From positions 1 to 64,000 of IMG/VR virus record IMGVR_UViG_3300023440_000002: 64,000 bases of DNA; one strand, given 5' to 3'. Below are positions 25,126 to 36,500 of this stretch, piece by piece (the stretch's first letter is position 1; the number at the start of each line of letters is the position of its first letter). The notes under the pieces were generated by a model. The model had not been told where the DNA came from. It saw nothing but the letters and a program-made list of their open reading frames with translations, and made no database searches. Origin of the DNA: a virus. The translations under genes and the position numbers were made by a program.

Positions 25126-27435
25126 ATGACATTAAAAATTAATTTCGAATCAGACATTAAAGGGTTTGAACGAGTCCAAAAAGCGCTAGAAGCCCAAGAA
25201 AAAGTATTAAATCAGAATGCCGACGCTGTAGACAGAATGGCCAAAGCCCAAGCGGGACTTTCAGGTCAAGCTATGGATGTTAAAGGGATGGAATCCCTTA
25301 AAGGTTCAGAAAAACAAATTAAAAACCTGGCTGAGGCGCTAGATCATTTATCCAGCAAGAGATCCGGAATAAAGGGTTTTATGGGTATGTTTTCCGAGTT
25401 TGGGTCGGAAATAAAGAAACTTAACGCTGATTCGTCAGTTAAAATATTCAAAACCATGAACACTCAAATCGACGCACTTAAAAATAACATGCGTGGAACA
25501 TCTTCTTTGATGAAAGATTTGAGGCAAGAAATTGACACGGCTAATGCTGAAGGTCGAGGAGTGGAAGCTTCTAAGAAAACAAAACAACTTGACGATTTAA
25601 GTGTTAAGCAGCAAACCGAAGGGGATATGCTACAAAAACTCCAGCAGTCTGCTTTATGGAGAAAGCCTTTCGCGGGCGGAGTGGGTCAGCCACCTGGCGG
25701 AAGCGGCGGAATGGAAGGGTTTCTCGGAGGAGGAACCTCAATGCAGCGACTAGCTACTATCGCAGGTACGATGGCTGTGGCCGCAAAAGCAATGCAAAAG
25801 ATATCTCAGTTTGCAGTCGCGGTTAATGAAAGTAAAGATAGAGGCGAAATAGCGACATTTAATCGGGAAGTAAGTATTGCATCAAACGCTACGCAAGGGA
25901 ATATAGGTAGAAAGTTCTTACTAGATAGAGGTTTAGGTAGAGAATCCGAACTTCTAAAAGAAGGTACTGGTTTTTGGGACAGTGCGGATATGGGCTTTAG
26001 ACAGCTATTTAATCCTTCAAAATCCGGCGAAGAAATATTAAATGAAAAGCTCAATGAAAAATCTAAACTGGACGCAAAGAAAATAAAAGGTCTTAATGAT
26101 GCGGCCACGTTCGAATTAGGGTTAGCTATGGACCCTACAGTAAATTCGGCGTCACTGCAATACGGGGACGATACCGTCAGGAAATTCCTCAAAAACATGG
26201 CAAAGAAAGGGATAACAGTAGAGGAATCAAAACAGTCACTAACTGACCTGTCCAACTTAGGTATTCTTGATCAGGTTGAAGGTGAAGCTTTATTGGCTAG
26301 AGATCCATCTGAACTTATGATGGATCGAAAAGGGGCTAGCGAGTTCCGAAGAAAGGTCGCTTTCGATATGAAATCAAAAGGGCTTACATCAAAAGAGGCT
26401 GTCGCTAGGTACGAAGAAGATCTAGGTAGATTTCGAAAAGGTATAGGCGGAGATGACGTTCCTGTAGGGGTCATGACAGAATTAACTAGTTTTGCACAAG
26501 GTATTCAGTCTGGTATTGTCGGCCGTGAATCCAACTTAGACAACCTGGCAGCTCCAGCTCAAATGGCACAGGCAGCTATAGCAGGGACTACCGACCTAAA
26601 CGCCCAAGAGCAGGCTACCGTCGCCACAACCACGCAGTCAAACCTGCAAAAATCTATCGGCAGTCCGATGAGCGCTATGGGTATGGCTTCTGATTTTGCC
26701 TTAATCCGACTGGGGGTTAGAAATAAAATGGATCGTGCTGCAATAGCTAATCTCCTAGAAAAAGGCGACAGCGAAACTGCGGCCAAGTTGGCGGCTAAGT
26801 TGTCCGGCAAGAGTGTGGAAGAGGTGAAGGCGGCTTTGAACTTAGCAGTTAAGACAACGAGAGATCTGCAAGATCGAGTTTCAGGTTCAACCCCAGAAAG
26901 TGCCGCTATATATAAAGAACTAGGTTTAGGTGGTCGTACGCAATTCATGCTAACTGGAGAAACCACTGGGGCTATGGCTACCGACGAGGCTGACAGTGCT
27001 AGGCGGGGAGCTAACTTATTTGGCGGCGAAACGGAAGGCGATTTCGGACCACAACAAAAAGAGAGACTTCCTAGAACTGTAAGAAGGGAAACTACAGGTC
27101 GAGAGATTAGAGGTTCCAGAGCTAGAGATCAAGAGTCGGTTTACTTAGAAGCTAATAAGCTGGTAGCTGATGCGCTAGGGGAGGATATAAAAAATGTCCT
27201 AACTTCCGTTATATCTGGCGGGTACCTAGAAATGGGGTTGAAACTAAAAGAATCTATTGGTAGCATTAACGATAGCAAGCCAACTCAATCAAGGAATCCT
27301 TCCCCTGGAAGACCTTCTCCTGTGATGGGTGGACAAAAAGAAAAAGAAGACACAGTAGAACTAAACAACTCTAATGATGACACACCCAGCTCGATAGATG
27401 ATTTTATGAGCCCTGACGTAGGTGGACGTCTATGA
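25126..27435 (+). CDS. tape measure protein
   Basis: 769 residues, largely helical, starting KINFESDIKGFERVQKALEA. A central hydrophobic/Ala-rich patch (LATIAGTMAVAAKAMQKISQ) follows a Gly-rich linker (GGVGQPPGGSGGMEG). It follows the chaperone pair and precedes hub genes, the standard tape-measure position. It sets tail length and helps DNA passage; 769 residues implies a relatively short tail. Confidence 0.7.
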   Translation: MTLKINFESDIKGFERVQKALEAQEKVLNQNADAVDRMAKAQAGLSGQAMDVKGMESLKGSEKQIKNLAEALDHLSSKRSGIKGFMGMFSEFGSEIKKLNADSSVKIFKTMNTQIDALKNNMRGTSSLMKDLRQEIDTANAEGRGVEASKKTKQLDDLSVKQQTEGDMLQKLQQSALWRKPFAGGVGQPPGGSGGMEGFLGGGTSMQRLATIAGTMAVAAKAMQKISQFAVAVNESKDRGEIATFNREVSIASNATQGNIGRKFLLDRGLGRESELLKEGTGFWDSADMGFRQLFNPSKSGEEILNEKLNEKSKLDAKKIKGLNDAATFELGLAMDPTVNSASLQYGDDTVRKFLKNMAKKGITVEESKQSLTDLSNLGILDQVEGEALLARDPSELMMDRKGASEFRRKVAFDMKSKGLTSKEAVARYEEDLGRFRKGIGGDDVPVGVMTELTSFAQGIQSGIVGRESNLDNLAAPAQMAQAAIAGTTDLNAQEQATVATTTQSNLQKSIGSPMSAMGMASDFALIRLGVRNKMDRAAIANLLEKGDSETAAKLAAKLSGKSVEEVKAALNLAVKTTRDLQDRVSGSTPESAAIYKELGLGGRTQFMLTGETTGAMATDEADSARRGANLFGGETEGDFGPQQKERLPRTVRRETTGREIRGSRARDQESVYLEANKLVADALGEDIKNVLTSVISGGYLEMGLKLKESIGSINDSKPTQSRNPSPGRPSPVMGGQKEKEDTVELNNSNDDTPSSIDDFMSPDVGGRL

Positions 27436-29501
27436 GTCGCCCGTCGCCGACAAGAATAGTAACAGCTAATACGCCCGATAATATGGGAGGATCTAATCAA
27501 AGGTCCTCGGGATGGGTTGTGGCTATTGTGGCTTATAATAACCCAGCCAGCATGTCGGATGAAGGCAATCACGAAACCAATATGATTGTTATCCAGAATG
27601 ATGCGATCGGGGTAAACATAAACAACCCTAAAGGCTCTTTCGGAAAAATGTGTTCTTTATCTCTTAAATCGACGGATATCTGGTATCCTGGCCGGGTATC
27701 TCCCGGTGACTGGGTTGCGGTGTGGATGCATGACAATGAAGAAGATTTAGAAAGGGTAACTAAAAAAGTTGAGGCTTTACGTTTAGGTCAAAGTGTCGGC
27801 AATTCTTTATGTAACGACAGATCGGGCTTAAAGTTCGTCGGGCGGGTTACGGGGGTTACGCATAATGACACAGTGTCACCTGAGGGTCAAAGGGTTACTA
27901 ATCAAAGTATAAGTGCCCAGGCATTCATAGAGTTCGCCACCAGCGTTTATTATACGGCATCCATCAAACCTTTCGTAAGTGACGCACAAAACACCCCTGG
28001 GGCTAGTGGAGGCACATCTCAAAATGTAGGCGCAGTTATTGAAAATATTCAATTTGGCGGACTAGATGATGTACTTAAAAATATAGCAAATAAATACAAA
28101 GACATATATGCCAGAGGGGATTCAGAGTTTACCCCTGATATCATAATAACGCTGTTTTTTATTATCATTATGGGTATATCAAAAAACAAAACCAAAGAAA
28201 CTTTCGGAGTAGAAGGAACTTTCAATAACGGAATCCACATACCCTCAAGAATAGCTAGGCTTTTTAATAAGCCAAAAGCCACTAAAGTGTGGCAAATTAT
28301 GAACGTACTGATAGGTGTGCAGGATTTCATACAAAGGTCTGGTGCTTGGTATAAATCATTCGAACCTGTTATTGAAAAGAAGGAACTTGACGTGTTCCGT
28401 CGGTCGCCGGTTAGATGTAAAGGTTTTGTTCCCTTTCAGCCGGCACTGTGGGATAACGTGTCGATGTGGTCTATTCTAAGCAAATACCTTAATCCGGTCA
28501 GTAATGAAATGTACACAGCACTTAAGATTAACCGAGAAGGCCGAATTGTCCCTACATTAACTGTAAGAGAGAAGCCATTCAGTACCGGACTTTTCCATAA
28601 AATAAGCGATACTGGTGTTGGGAGTGGAGGTAAACTAGAAACAACCGTAGTTGACCCTGCACCTCCCGCTTTCGATTTCGAGTCGGCGACGTCCGATAAA
28701 AAGACAAGTAAAGCGTTAGATACCTATCAAAATAAAATTAAAGAGTTCAACAAGACGGTAAAGATCAATGACGTAATAAGGAATTCGCTTAAGTCAAGAA
28801 CTTTATTCGGAAAGCTTCCTAGATGGCTAATAAGCGAAAGTGTAGTTAGATCATTCAGTTATAGCTCCAATGAAGCAGCTAGGATTAATTTTGTTCAGGT
28901 TTGGGGTAGAGATTCTGGAGCTGTCTTTACTGGATCTCAGGTATCTCATCAGACTTTTACGCAGCAACAGTTCAATAACGGCAATTTCTATATCGACCAG
29001 CAAGACATATCTCGTAACGGACTAAGGGCTTATATTGTTACGTCGGAATACGACACCTATTTTAATTCCCAGACAGAAGGGTTTGCTAAGTTGTGGGCTA
29101 AGCTTAATGCGGACTGGTTATTTAACGGCCAACTTAAAGCTAGTGGTAGTATTAGGGTGGATGGGGTAGTTGACCCTATATGCGAGGGAGATAACTTAGA
29201 ATTTAGAGGTATCTTGTTTCACATCGACTCAGTTAATCACCAAGGCTCACTTTCACCTGAAGGTAGAAGGCAATGGATTACGACAGTAAATTTATCTAAT
29301 GGTATTATCGCAAGCAGCTTAAATGACCCAGAAAATGGAATTCCTAAATACCCAGCACACAGAAGATCGAACAGAGATGAGTTGGGGCAAAGTGTAATAC
29401 CTGGCTATACTGAAATACAAAGAAGAATAGGCGATAAAAGCAAAGGCCCTTTAGGTGACAGCCTTAAAGCTCCTGGTTCACCTAACTCGAAGGGCTTTTA
29501 A
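27432..29501 (+). CDS. baseplate hub-like protein
   Basis: 689 residues, ATGA overlap with the tape measure. Contains PGRVSPGDWVAVWM, SPVRCKGFVPFQPALWDNVS and FRGILFHIDSVNHQGSLSPE, reminiscent of gp27/gpD-type hub proteins that sit between tube and spike. The spike gene follows. The assignment rests mainly on order and size. Confidence 0.55.
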   Translation: MSRPSPTRIVTANTPDNMGGSNQRSSGWVVAIVAYNNPASMSDEGNHETNMIVIQNDAIGVNINNPKGSFGKMCSLSLKSTDIWYPGRVSPGDWVAVWMHDNEEDLERVTKKVEALRLGQSVGNSLCNDRSGLKFVGRVTGVTHNDTVSPEGQRVTNQSISAQAFIEFATSVYYTASIKPFVSDAQNTPGASGGTSQNVGAVIENIQFGGLDDVLKNIANKYKDIYARGDSEFTPDIIITLFFIIIMGISKNKTKETFGVEGTFNNGIHIPSRIARLFNKPKATKVWQIMNVLIGVQDFIQRSGAWYKSFEPVIEKKELDVFRRSPVRCKGFVPFQPALWDNVSMWSILSKYLNPVSNEMYTALKINREGRIVPTLTVREKPFSTGLFHKISDTGVGSGGKLETTVVDPAPPAFDFESATSDKKTSKALDTYQNKIKEFNKTVKINDVIRNSLKSRTLFGKLPRWLISESVVRSFSYSSNEAARINFVQVWGRDSGAVFTGSQVSHQTFTQQQFNNGNFYIDQQDISRNGLRAYIVTSEYDTYFNSQTEGFAKLWAKLNADWLFNGQLKASGSIRVDGVVDPICEGDNLEFRGILFHIDSVNHQGSLSPEGRRQWITTVNLSNGIIASSLNDPENGIPKYPAHRRSNRDELGQSVIPGYTEIQRRIGDKSKGPLGDSLKAPGSPNSKGF

Positions 29502-30340
29502 TGATAACTAGCGGTATATATTTAGGCACAATAACAGAAGCTTATAATCCAGAACATGAATCAAATGAATCTGCTGGGTATCAGTATATTTACGAGGTCG
29601 TGGTCGCTACCGATAAGTTTTCTTATTTGCCAGTGCGTTGCGTTAAGATGGACGCAATGGCCGGCGGGGTATTTAATTACGAAGACATCATCTTAGGTGT
29701 AGGTCAGCAAGTATTTATAGCTTTCCCTTTTTCTGATACATCTAGGGGTGTTATATTAGGAGGAAGTCGCGAAGAGGCCGAATCTCAATTTATCGACGAA
29801 GGTTCCGGCATTCGGTGGAAGATGCGCTTTAATGAAATCGACCAAAGCATATCCTATAAAGGGGTGTGGACTTTAGGTCACGTATCGAAAAACAAAACGA
29901 AAGGTCCTTCTTATTATTTAGATGACAAGTCAATCCTAATAGATGACGGGGGTGTTTCTGGGGATGGAAGCGAATCTCAGTTCATTAAGCTTGACGCAGA
30001 AAACAACAAAATAGAAATAAGTTCAGGTGAGTGGACTGTTACTGTGGCGAAAGGCGCTACGCTTAATGTTGATGGCGATGTTAATCTCACTTGCGACAAT
30101 GCGGTGGTTGATGCGAAAAGCTCAGTTTCAGTTAAAACAAAAGCGGCTGACGTTTCAATCGAGTCGGGCGTTAACATAAATATAAAAGCAAAGGGTGTCG
30201 CCAACGTAGAGGCTACCCAAATAAGACACAACTCTAATGGCGTACCGCTAGACGGAGTATTAACAATGACAACACAACCTACGTGTTATGTCACGGGAAT
30301 CCCATTTAAGGGTTCCACCACAGTATTAGCAGGTAAATAA
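29501..30340 (+). CDS. baseplate spike protein (gpV/gp5-like)
   Basis: 279 residues. N-terminal OB-like part (YEVVVATDKFSYLPVRCVKM, then GVGQQVFIAFPFSDTSRGVI) as in gpV-type spikes, then a C-terminal run of short repeats ending in D/N/K-x-V-N/S (NVDGDVNLTCDNAVVDAKSS) typical of a trimeric beta-helix needle. ATG overlaps the hub gene stop. It would puncture the outer membrane. Confidence 0.7.
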   Translation: MITSGIYLGTITEAYNPEHESNESAGYQYIYEVVVATDKFSYLPVRCVKMDAMAGGVFNYEDIILGVGQQVFIAFPFSDTSRGVILGGSREEAESQFIDEGSGIRWKMRFNEIDQSISYKGVWTLGHVSKNKTKGPSYYLDDKSILIDDGGVSGDGSESQFIKLDAENNKIEISSGEWTVTVAKGATLNVDGDVNLTCDNAVVDAKSSVSVKTKAADVSIESGVNINIKAKGVANVEATQIRHNSNGVPLDGVLTMTTQPTCYVTGIPFKGSTTVLAGK

Positions 30341-30341
30341 T

Positions 30342-32951
30342 ATGGGATTAGGTCCAAGCAGTAACCCACAAGACGTATTCGCGGCAGGCAACCCAGTAAC
30401 TCAAGGTGGAGGTCAAGTACAAGATCCTCGTCAGTTCTGGCAAGCAAAGAGCAGTCAAATGAACCTACTGAAAAAAGTAGGTGATGATTTTGTAATAGAC
30501 GGTCTGTTCTTTAATTGGATGAACCTGGAAGCTGGAGACGCTTGGCAGCAATTCCCTTACCAGTTCGAAATACACGACGGAAAGGAACCTCTCAAGACGC
30601 TAAGTATGCCGCTAGCACCTCAGTCTATATCGATTAGCGTACCTGCGGCTACGACCACTACGGTAACCATGAGAGGAATCACTGAAGAGCACAACGACGC
30701 ACCTCTTAGGCATATAACCATATCAGGAACTACCGGCATTATGCCTGGCGAAACTCAAACCCTGTCTAAAACTGGACCTAACAGTTTATTAGAGTATGCT
30801 TTCGCTAATACAATCCAAGCAGCTAATAGGGTTAAATCAACGGCAGAAAAATTCTCAAAAGTAGTTGACAATCTTGGTGTAGGAGGTCGATCTTTAAATA
30901 GTCCGCTAGCTAATCAAGAAAACATAACATCTAACAGTATAAGCAACGCATATAACGCTATTCATAATATGAGTCGTTTTTTTGATATGTATTTGGCAGC
31001 AAAAAAGAAAGGTATCAAACAACTCTTCCTTTCTTTTTACATGCACAAAGACCGAATGTATTATGATTGCACACTTAATAACTATTCGATCAGGAAAGTC
31101 GCCGGCTCAATGGAATACCAATACACGGTATCATTAACTGCCTGGCGACGTAGAGATCAGCCGGTCGGTAATAAACCCGCCGAACCTATCACTAGAAATT
31201 CTGCTTCGGCTGATGCCTTAAATAACGTATTCGCCGGTATTAATCAGGCATTATCTCTTGCTGTAAAAGCTATGAATGAGATAGCTGGAATACTGAAAGG
31301 TATTAGTAAGGATTTCGAAACAGTAGTTTTGGGTCCCATTAAGCGAGTAGCTTTACTTTTCAAATCAATTATAAATGTAGCTATGACCATAATGGACTTC
31401 CCTAATGCAATACAAAACCTGGCTAAAACTAGCATTAAATCTGCATTCAGAGGTATTGGAGAGAATAATTCAAAAACTTCTGAATTGGAAACCCTTAATC
31501 AGGAAATTAAAAATAAAAACCTTAATTCTACGGCTCCTGACGCTCAACCTGGAGCTTACTCTGAACTGGTTATTCCAAGTAGTATAGCTAGAGATGAAAG
31601 TGGGTCTACGGCAGACCTATCAGAAGATAAAAACAAAGAAATATCCGACCCTTTTGATGCAATGTTTAGGGACCCGCAAGAGTTCGCTAATGTGTTCGAT
31701 TTTTTCAAGCTAGATGAGTTGGAACTAGGAGAAGGCATACAGGCTTTAATCGACGACGAAATAGCCAAAGCCTTAGCTTTAACGTCTGATGATGTTAAGT
31801 TAATCAGAGAAGACTTCGAAAGTTTTATCTCTAACTATTCTGAAACCGTAGGCGGCGGCGATTCCACGTACAACCGAATAAACAACAAAGGTACAATCAA
31901 GACAGTAACGAAAAAACTAAGTGTAGAAGATATTCGGGTTTTAAGTATGTTTAATGATACACTTACGGCACTGGATTCGACAATTATCTTCTTACAAGAA
32001 CAGGAAGGCTCCACAGAGGATGACTACGCTAGCTATTTTGCAGATCAAGCTAGATCTTACGGTATTGATTTCGCCGAAAATACATCAAAATTCTACGTAC
32101 CTTTCGAGTTTGGGTCAACACTAGAAACAATGGCCTACAAATACTTGGGAGATGACAGTAGGTGGATAGAGATTGCGGCAATTAACGCCCTCAAGGCTCC
32201 TTATGTTGATGAGGAAGGGGATTACGTAGACTTCCTAGCTTCTGGCGCTGGAAACTCATTCTCGCTCAGCTCAATAACTAATTTATATATCGGCCAGGTG
32301 GTTGAGTTGTCATCCGACACTCAAAGACCTGAACCTAGAACTATAATAGCTATCGATCAGGTCAGCGCGGTAGAGTCTATAATCTCAATAAAAGGAGAAG
32401 GGGATCTAGCTAAATTCACTACGGCCGATAATGCAAAAATGAGATTTTTCTTACCTAACACAACAAACTCGAATCAATTAATAGCAATCCCATCAAAGGT
32501 TGCAGTTAATATCCCTGGTGTGGTAAGGTTAAATCCGGACAAGGAAGATTTAGATTTAATATCCTTAACCGCTAAAGCTGATTTTATGTTGAATTTCAAC
32601 AAACTTAATACTGCGGACATAGCTTTCACAGGGGCAGACGTTAAGGTTTCTAGGGGGATGACCAACCTAATTCAGGCCGCGAACGTAAAAATACTAACAC
32701 AGAGAGGGGATTTATTGTATGATCCAACATTCGGCAATCCGATAGAGGTCGGATCTAGTACGGCCAATATCGACATCACCGATACCATCAGGCAGCTATC
32801 TCAAATGTTCGAACAGGACCCTAGATTCCAAAGTGTGAAGGCGGGTAAGGTTGTCAAAAAAGGTAATGCTATTATCGTTGATTTGATTTTAGGTGTGCAA
32901 AACTCGCAAGCTTATTTGCCGTTTTCCGCCGCAATACCGGTTTCGGCCTAG
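30342..32951 (+). CDS. baseplate wedge fusion: gp53/LysM-like plus gp25-like domains
   Basis: 869 residues. Middle: FVPFEFGSTLETMAYKYLGD followed by DSRWIEIAAINALKAPYV, the LysM-like pattern of baseplate wedge proteins (about 585-620). C-terminal about 770-869: RGMTNLIQAANVKILTQRGD, LLYDPTFGNPI, a gp25/GpW-like wedge initiator. N-terminal 1-280 is a separate beta domain. A natural fusion of wedge components that are separate genes in T4. Confidence 0.65.
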   Translation: MGLGPSSNPQDVFAAGNPVTQGGGQVQDPRQFWQAKSSQMNLLKKVGDDFVIDGLFFNWMNLEAGDAWQQFPYQFEIHDGKEPLKTLSMPLAPQSISISVPAATTTTVTMRGITEEHNDAPLRHITISGTTGIMPGETQTLSKTGPNSLLEYAFANTIQAANRVKSTAEKFSKVVDNLGVGGRSLNSPLANQENITSNSISNAYNAIHNMSRFFDMYLAAKKKGIKQLFLSFYMHKDRMYYDCTLNNYSIRKVAGSMEYQYTVSLTAWRRRDQPVGNKPAEPITRNSASADALNNVFAGINQALSLAVKAMNEIAGILKGISKDFETVVLGPIKRVALLFKSIINVAMTIMDFPNAIQNLAKTSIKSAFRGIGENNSKTSELETLNQEIKNKNLNSTAPDAQPGAYSELVIPSSIARDESGSTADLSEDKNKEISDPFDAMFRDPQEFANVFDFFKLDELELGEGIQALIDDEIAKALALTSDDVKLIREDFESFISNYSETVGGGDSTYNRINNKGTIKTVTKKLSVEDIRVLSMFNDTLTALDSTIIFLQEQEGSTEDDYASYFADQARSYGIDFAENTSKFYVPFEFGSTLETMAYKYLGDDSRWIEIAAINALKAPYVDEEGDYVDFLASGAGNSFSLSSITNLYIGQVVELSSDTQRPEPRTIIAIDQVSAVESIISIKGEGDLAKFTTADNAKMRFFLPNTTNSNQLIAIPSKVAVNIPGVVRLNPDKEDLDLISLTAKADFMLNFNKLNTADIAFTGADVKVSRGMTNLIQAANVKILTQRGDLLYDPTFGNPIEVGSSTANIDITDTIRQLSQMFEQDPRFQSVKAGKVVKKGNAIIVDLILGVQNSQAYLPFSAAIPVSA

Positions 32952-32953
32952 TT

Positions 32954-33550
32954 ATGCCAATGGATGAAGGTCTTTTGACCAAAAACATATTAAATAACAT
33001 AAGGTTAAACATGAAAACCTTAGACCCTAGAGCTGAACCTCAAAAGTTCCAGGAAGAGCTAGCGGCGGCGGTAGCCAAAGGGTCAATTAACACCCTAAAA
33101 ACACTACAAACTATCGGTGTAGGGAACGTAGCTATTGGCATTAGCGGGGTTGGACTAATAACGGACGGAAACCTAATGGCAATGGTCGCCATTAATGCAA
33201 TGAAGGGATTCACTGGTGGTGGAGGGATAGCTTTGTCGAAAATAATGGAAGCTTTACTTTTACCGATTTCTTTGCATTTATCGGCAAACACAGAAGTGTT
33301 TAGCGTGTCCGGTTTTGGGGGGCAAGGTGCACCTCCTGTAGGTGGAGTACCTTTCGTATTTGAGTCGGCGATATTCTCGGAGCTGTCAATAGAAACTCAA
33401 ACAAACATGAACAAATCTGACCAAGGGAAGTTGTTTATCAAGGCGATATCATTAGGTTTAAGCGCTGGGATCAGTGCGGGCACTCCGGCTTTTATACCTA
33501 TGGGTTCAACCCCTCCACCGCCTGGTCCGCTTATTGGCAACTTCAGATAA
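32954..33550 (+). CDS. baseplate-region structural protein
   Basis: 198 residues, Gly/Ala-rich with helices (TLDPRAEPQKFQEELAAAVA) and a Pro-rich C-terminus (TPPPPGPLIGNFR). Resembles small proteins found before baseplate J genes; no precise family recognised. It starts 3 bases after the previous stop. Confidence 0.5.
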   Translation: MPMDEGLLTKNILNNIRLNMKTLDPRAEPQKFQEELAAAVAKGSINTLKTLQTIGVGNVAIGISGVGLITDGNLMAMVAINAMKGFTGGGGIALSKIMEALLLPISLHLSANTEVFSVSGFGGQGAPPVGGVPFVFESAIFSELSIETQTNMNKSDQGKLFIKAISLGLSAGISAGTPAFIPMGSTPPPPGPLIGNFR

Positions 33551-33552
33551 AA

Positions 33553-33562
33553 ACCTAATATT
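33553..33562 (+). promoter_or_regulatory. candidate late-promoter motif (ACCTAATATT)
   Basis: Exact copy of the element, 35 bases before the baseplate J ATG and just after a stop codon. Confidence 0.45.
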
Positions 33563-33595
33563 AATAACACGAAAATAGCTAATTAAGGAAACATA

Positions 33596-36500
33596 ATGGC
33601 TAACCTACCAGAATTAAGATCCAGAGAAAAAATAATTGGCGACCTTATCGATGGCTTCCTAGCTAGAGTTAAGGACGTAAACGACTTAAATAGAGGGTCG
33701 GTCATTAGCCAGTTTTTTCATGCTATTGGTCAATCAAACTTTAAGGCGGCCGCTGATGTCATATCTATGATCGACGCTTTGTCGGTTGATAGGGCAGAAG
33801 GTGAAGCTCTACAAAGATTAGCGGCTGATGCCAACGTAACGATCAGCTCTGGTACTTTTTCAGCTGGACGGGTCAGTATTCAAGATATTAGTTTTGCTAA
33901 GGTTTCTACTAATGTGTTCGCCGGGCAACCCGCTCCAGTGGCAGGATCAACAAAAATGTTTGTTGTTGATGCGTCAAAGATGAACACTAGTGGCGGTAAG
34001 ATTTACATCGGAAGGGGTACCCCTAACGTAGAAGGTCCATTAACTTTCACTACCGTACAGGCAGAAGCGGGTGGCGCATACTGGTCTATCACCTTAGATG
34101 TCGCAAGCCCTACAACTAAATTCCATAATATCGGTGAAGAGATTGTGGTTTCTCAAGGCCAAAACCGCAAAATCAACTCAGGTACGGTAGTTAAAACTCC
34201 GTCAGGTTCAGGTGTAAGTTCTGTTAATTTCAAAACAGTTTCGCCGGCAACTATCGCCGACGGGGAAACAAAAGTAGACGATGTGCCTGTTGTGGCTGAA
34301 GTTTTAGGAACAAAAGGTAATGTTCCTAGGGGTGCTATCCGCGAAGCTATAGGTTTGTCATTTTCAGCTATCGTATTTAACGACAACGCATTCGTAACCG
34401 GAACACCTCCGGACGACGAAACGACTATCAGAGATAAAATAAAGAGCGCTGAGCAAGCTAAATCAAAAGGTACTGAGCAGGCCATCAAAGCTTCTGCTAT
34501 TGGTGTCTCATCAACTGACGACCTTAAAAAGGTTATATCTTCTAGTGTATTAAGAAAAGCTGACTCTTCGTCGGCTTTGATTTTCGATGACGGATCAGGG
34601 TACGAACCTATCTTTTCTGGGATAGGATTAGAACAGATTATAGATGACGCCTTAGGCGGTGAAAGAGAACTTCAATTAAGACAGAGACCTGTAGCTGAAG
34701 CTCGAGTTAAGTCAATAGAGCTTGCCCCATTTAGAATACCAGAAAACTATGCCCTTTCGGTTGACGTGCAAGGTGTAACAACTACGCACACTTTCGTAGC
34801 CGGAGATTTCAGAGTAAAAGAGTCGGCTACAGCATTCGAAACAATTGCATCCATCAATGGTAATCCGAACATTAACTTTAATGCCGCAACATCAGATAGC
34901 GCAAGTAAAATAGTACTTTACCCTAGAGATCCATCTAAAAACGATATAACAGTTAAAAGACTTTCATCTAATGACGCTAACGACTTCTTAGGCTTACAAA
35001 CAACCACCCAATACACCTTACTGCTTTACAAGAACGATAAGATATTATTCCAAGATGGGCTTCCGGCTAACGTAACAACTCGACTTAAATCGGCATGGTC
35101 TACGTCAATCACTGAAGGCGACACTCTTGTTTTTTCAGTAGATGGAACACCTCCTTTAGAAGTTGCATTCACAAAAGAGATATTTCAAGAATTCGACCTT
35201 TCAGCTACCGTAAATGCTTTTACTGATATTGAAATCTGGGTTAAGGTTTTTAATCGACTTATGTCTGGAGTGGTAACCACTTCAAGCGGCGAAGAAATTG
35301 TAATGACTTCAGCTAGAGGAAAGAATAACTCAGCTGCGGTGCAAATCATCGGAGGCACATTAAAAGACAAGATCTTCGAGACCGGTATTGCTATTGAAGC
35401 TTTCGGTAGAGAATCAGACTACACCCTCAACAGACAAACAGGACAAATAGGTCTATCAGTTGGATTAAGTTCGGGTGACAAAGTGACGGCCGGGTCTTCT
35501 TTCACTAGAGCTAATATTACAACCACTCAACTTCCGGACGGGACAAGTTCCGCAGGTAACATATGGATGGTCGTTGATGGTGGAGTAAAGTATATTCCAT
35601 CAGGGTTGGAAGGCAACACCCTAACAACATTCTCTAAATCTGGATCTAAAATAACAATTGAATCAACAAACCCCAACCTAGACCCTGTAGCTTATGATGG
35701 AGTTTCCGTAGGTGACTGGGTGGTTGTGTGGCCAGAACAAACAGACTTAGCAAACTTCCCTTCTTTGTTTTCGTTCCAAGGTTTTTGGAGAGTAGAAAGC
35801 GTAGAAAGAGGGAAAATCGTAGTAGATGACGGCAATACCGTACGTAGTGTGCCAGGAACAGAAACGATCCCGACCGACCGCATAACTATACTTCAATCTA
35901 AAGCTCCGGTCCAAAAACTGAGTTTCGGAGTTAATCCGCTATCTGGGTTCGTACAAGAAATCGAAGATAATATTGAAGGTGTCACAGCTGATGTTATTGG
36001 ATCTACAATCAGAATATCTACCATATCCGCTGGATCTAATGGGGAACTAACCATAGTTGCCGCAGACTCAGAAGGTAAAGCTATCGGCATCGCAGTAAAC
36101 GAAATAGAGTCAAATATTCCATCACAAAAAGGGTTTGTGGTAACAGAAGACTCAGAAGTCGGGATGCCAAGCTTTACTTATTCAGAATTAGGAAGCTACA
36201 TCTCTGACACTCAATTCTCCGAACCTAAGTATGATGAGATAGGTGGAACTACAGATGATTTCGTAGAGATCCTTAATAGATACGACATAACATCAAACCC
36301 AGAACAACTAAGGGAGTTGTTAGATCCTAACAAGTCACGTAGGATGTTTGTAAGAAAATATGATCCAACAACCGACATACTGGAAATGCAAACAAAAGAG
36401 TTCAGTAAGGATGACTCTTCAGTACTAAAAGAGCTGGACAGGTATTTCCTTAGAACTTCTTATCAGTTCGACTCTACAGATACGGCTACGGCTATCGTTG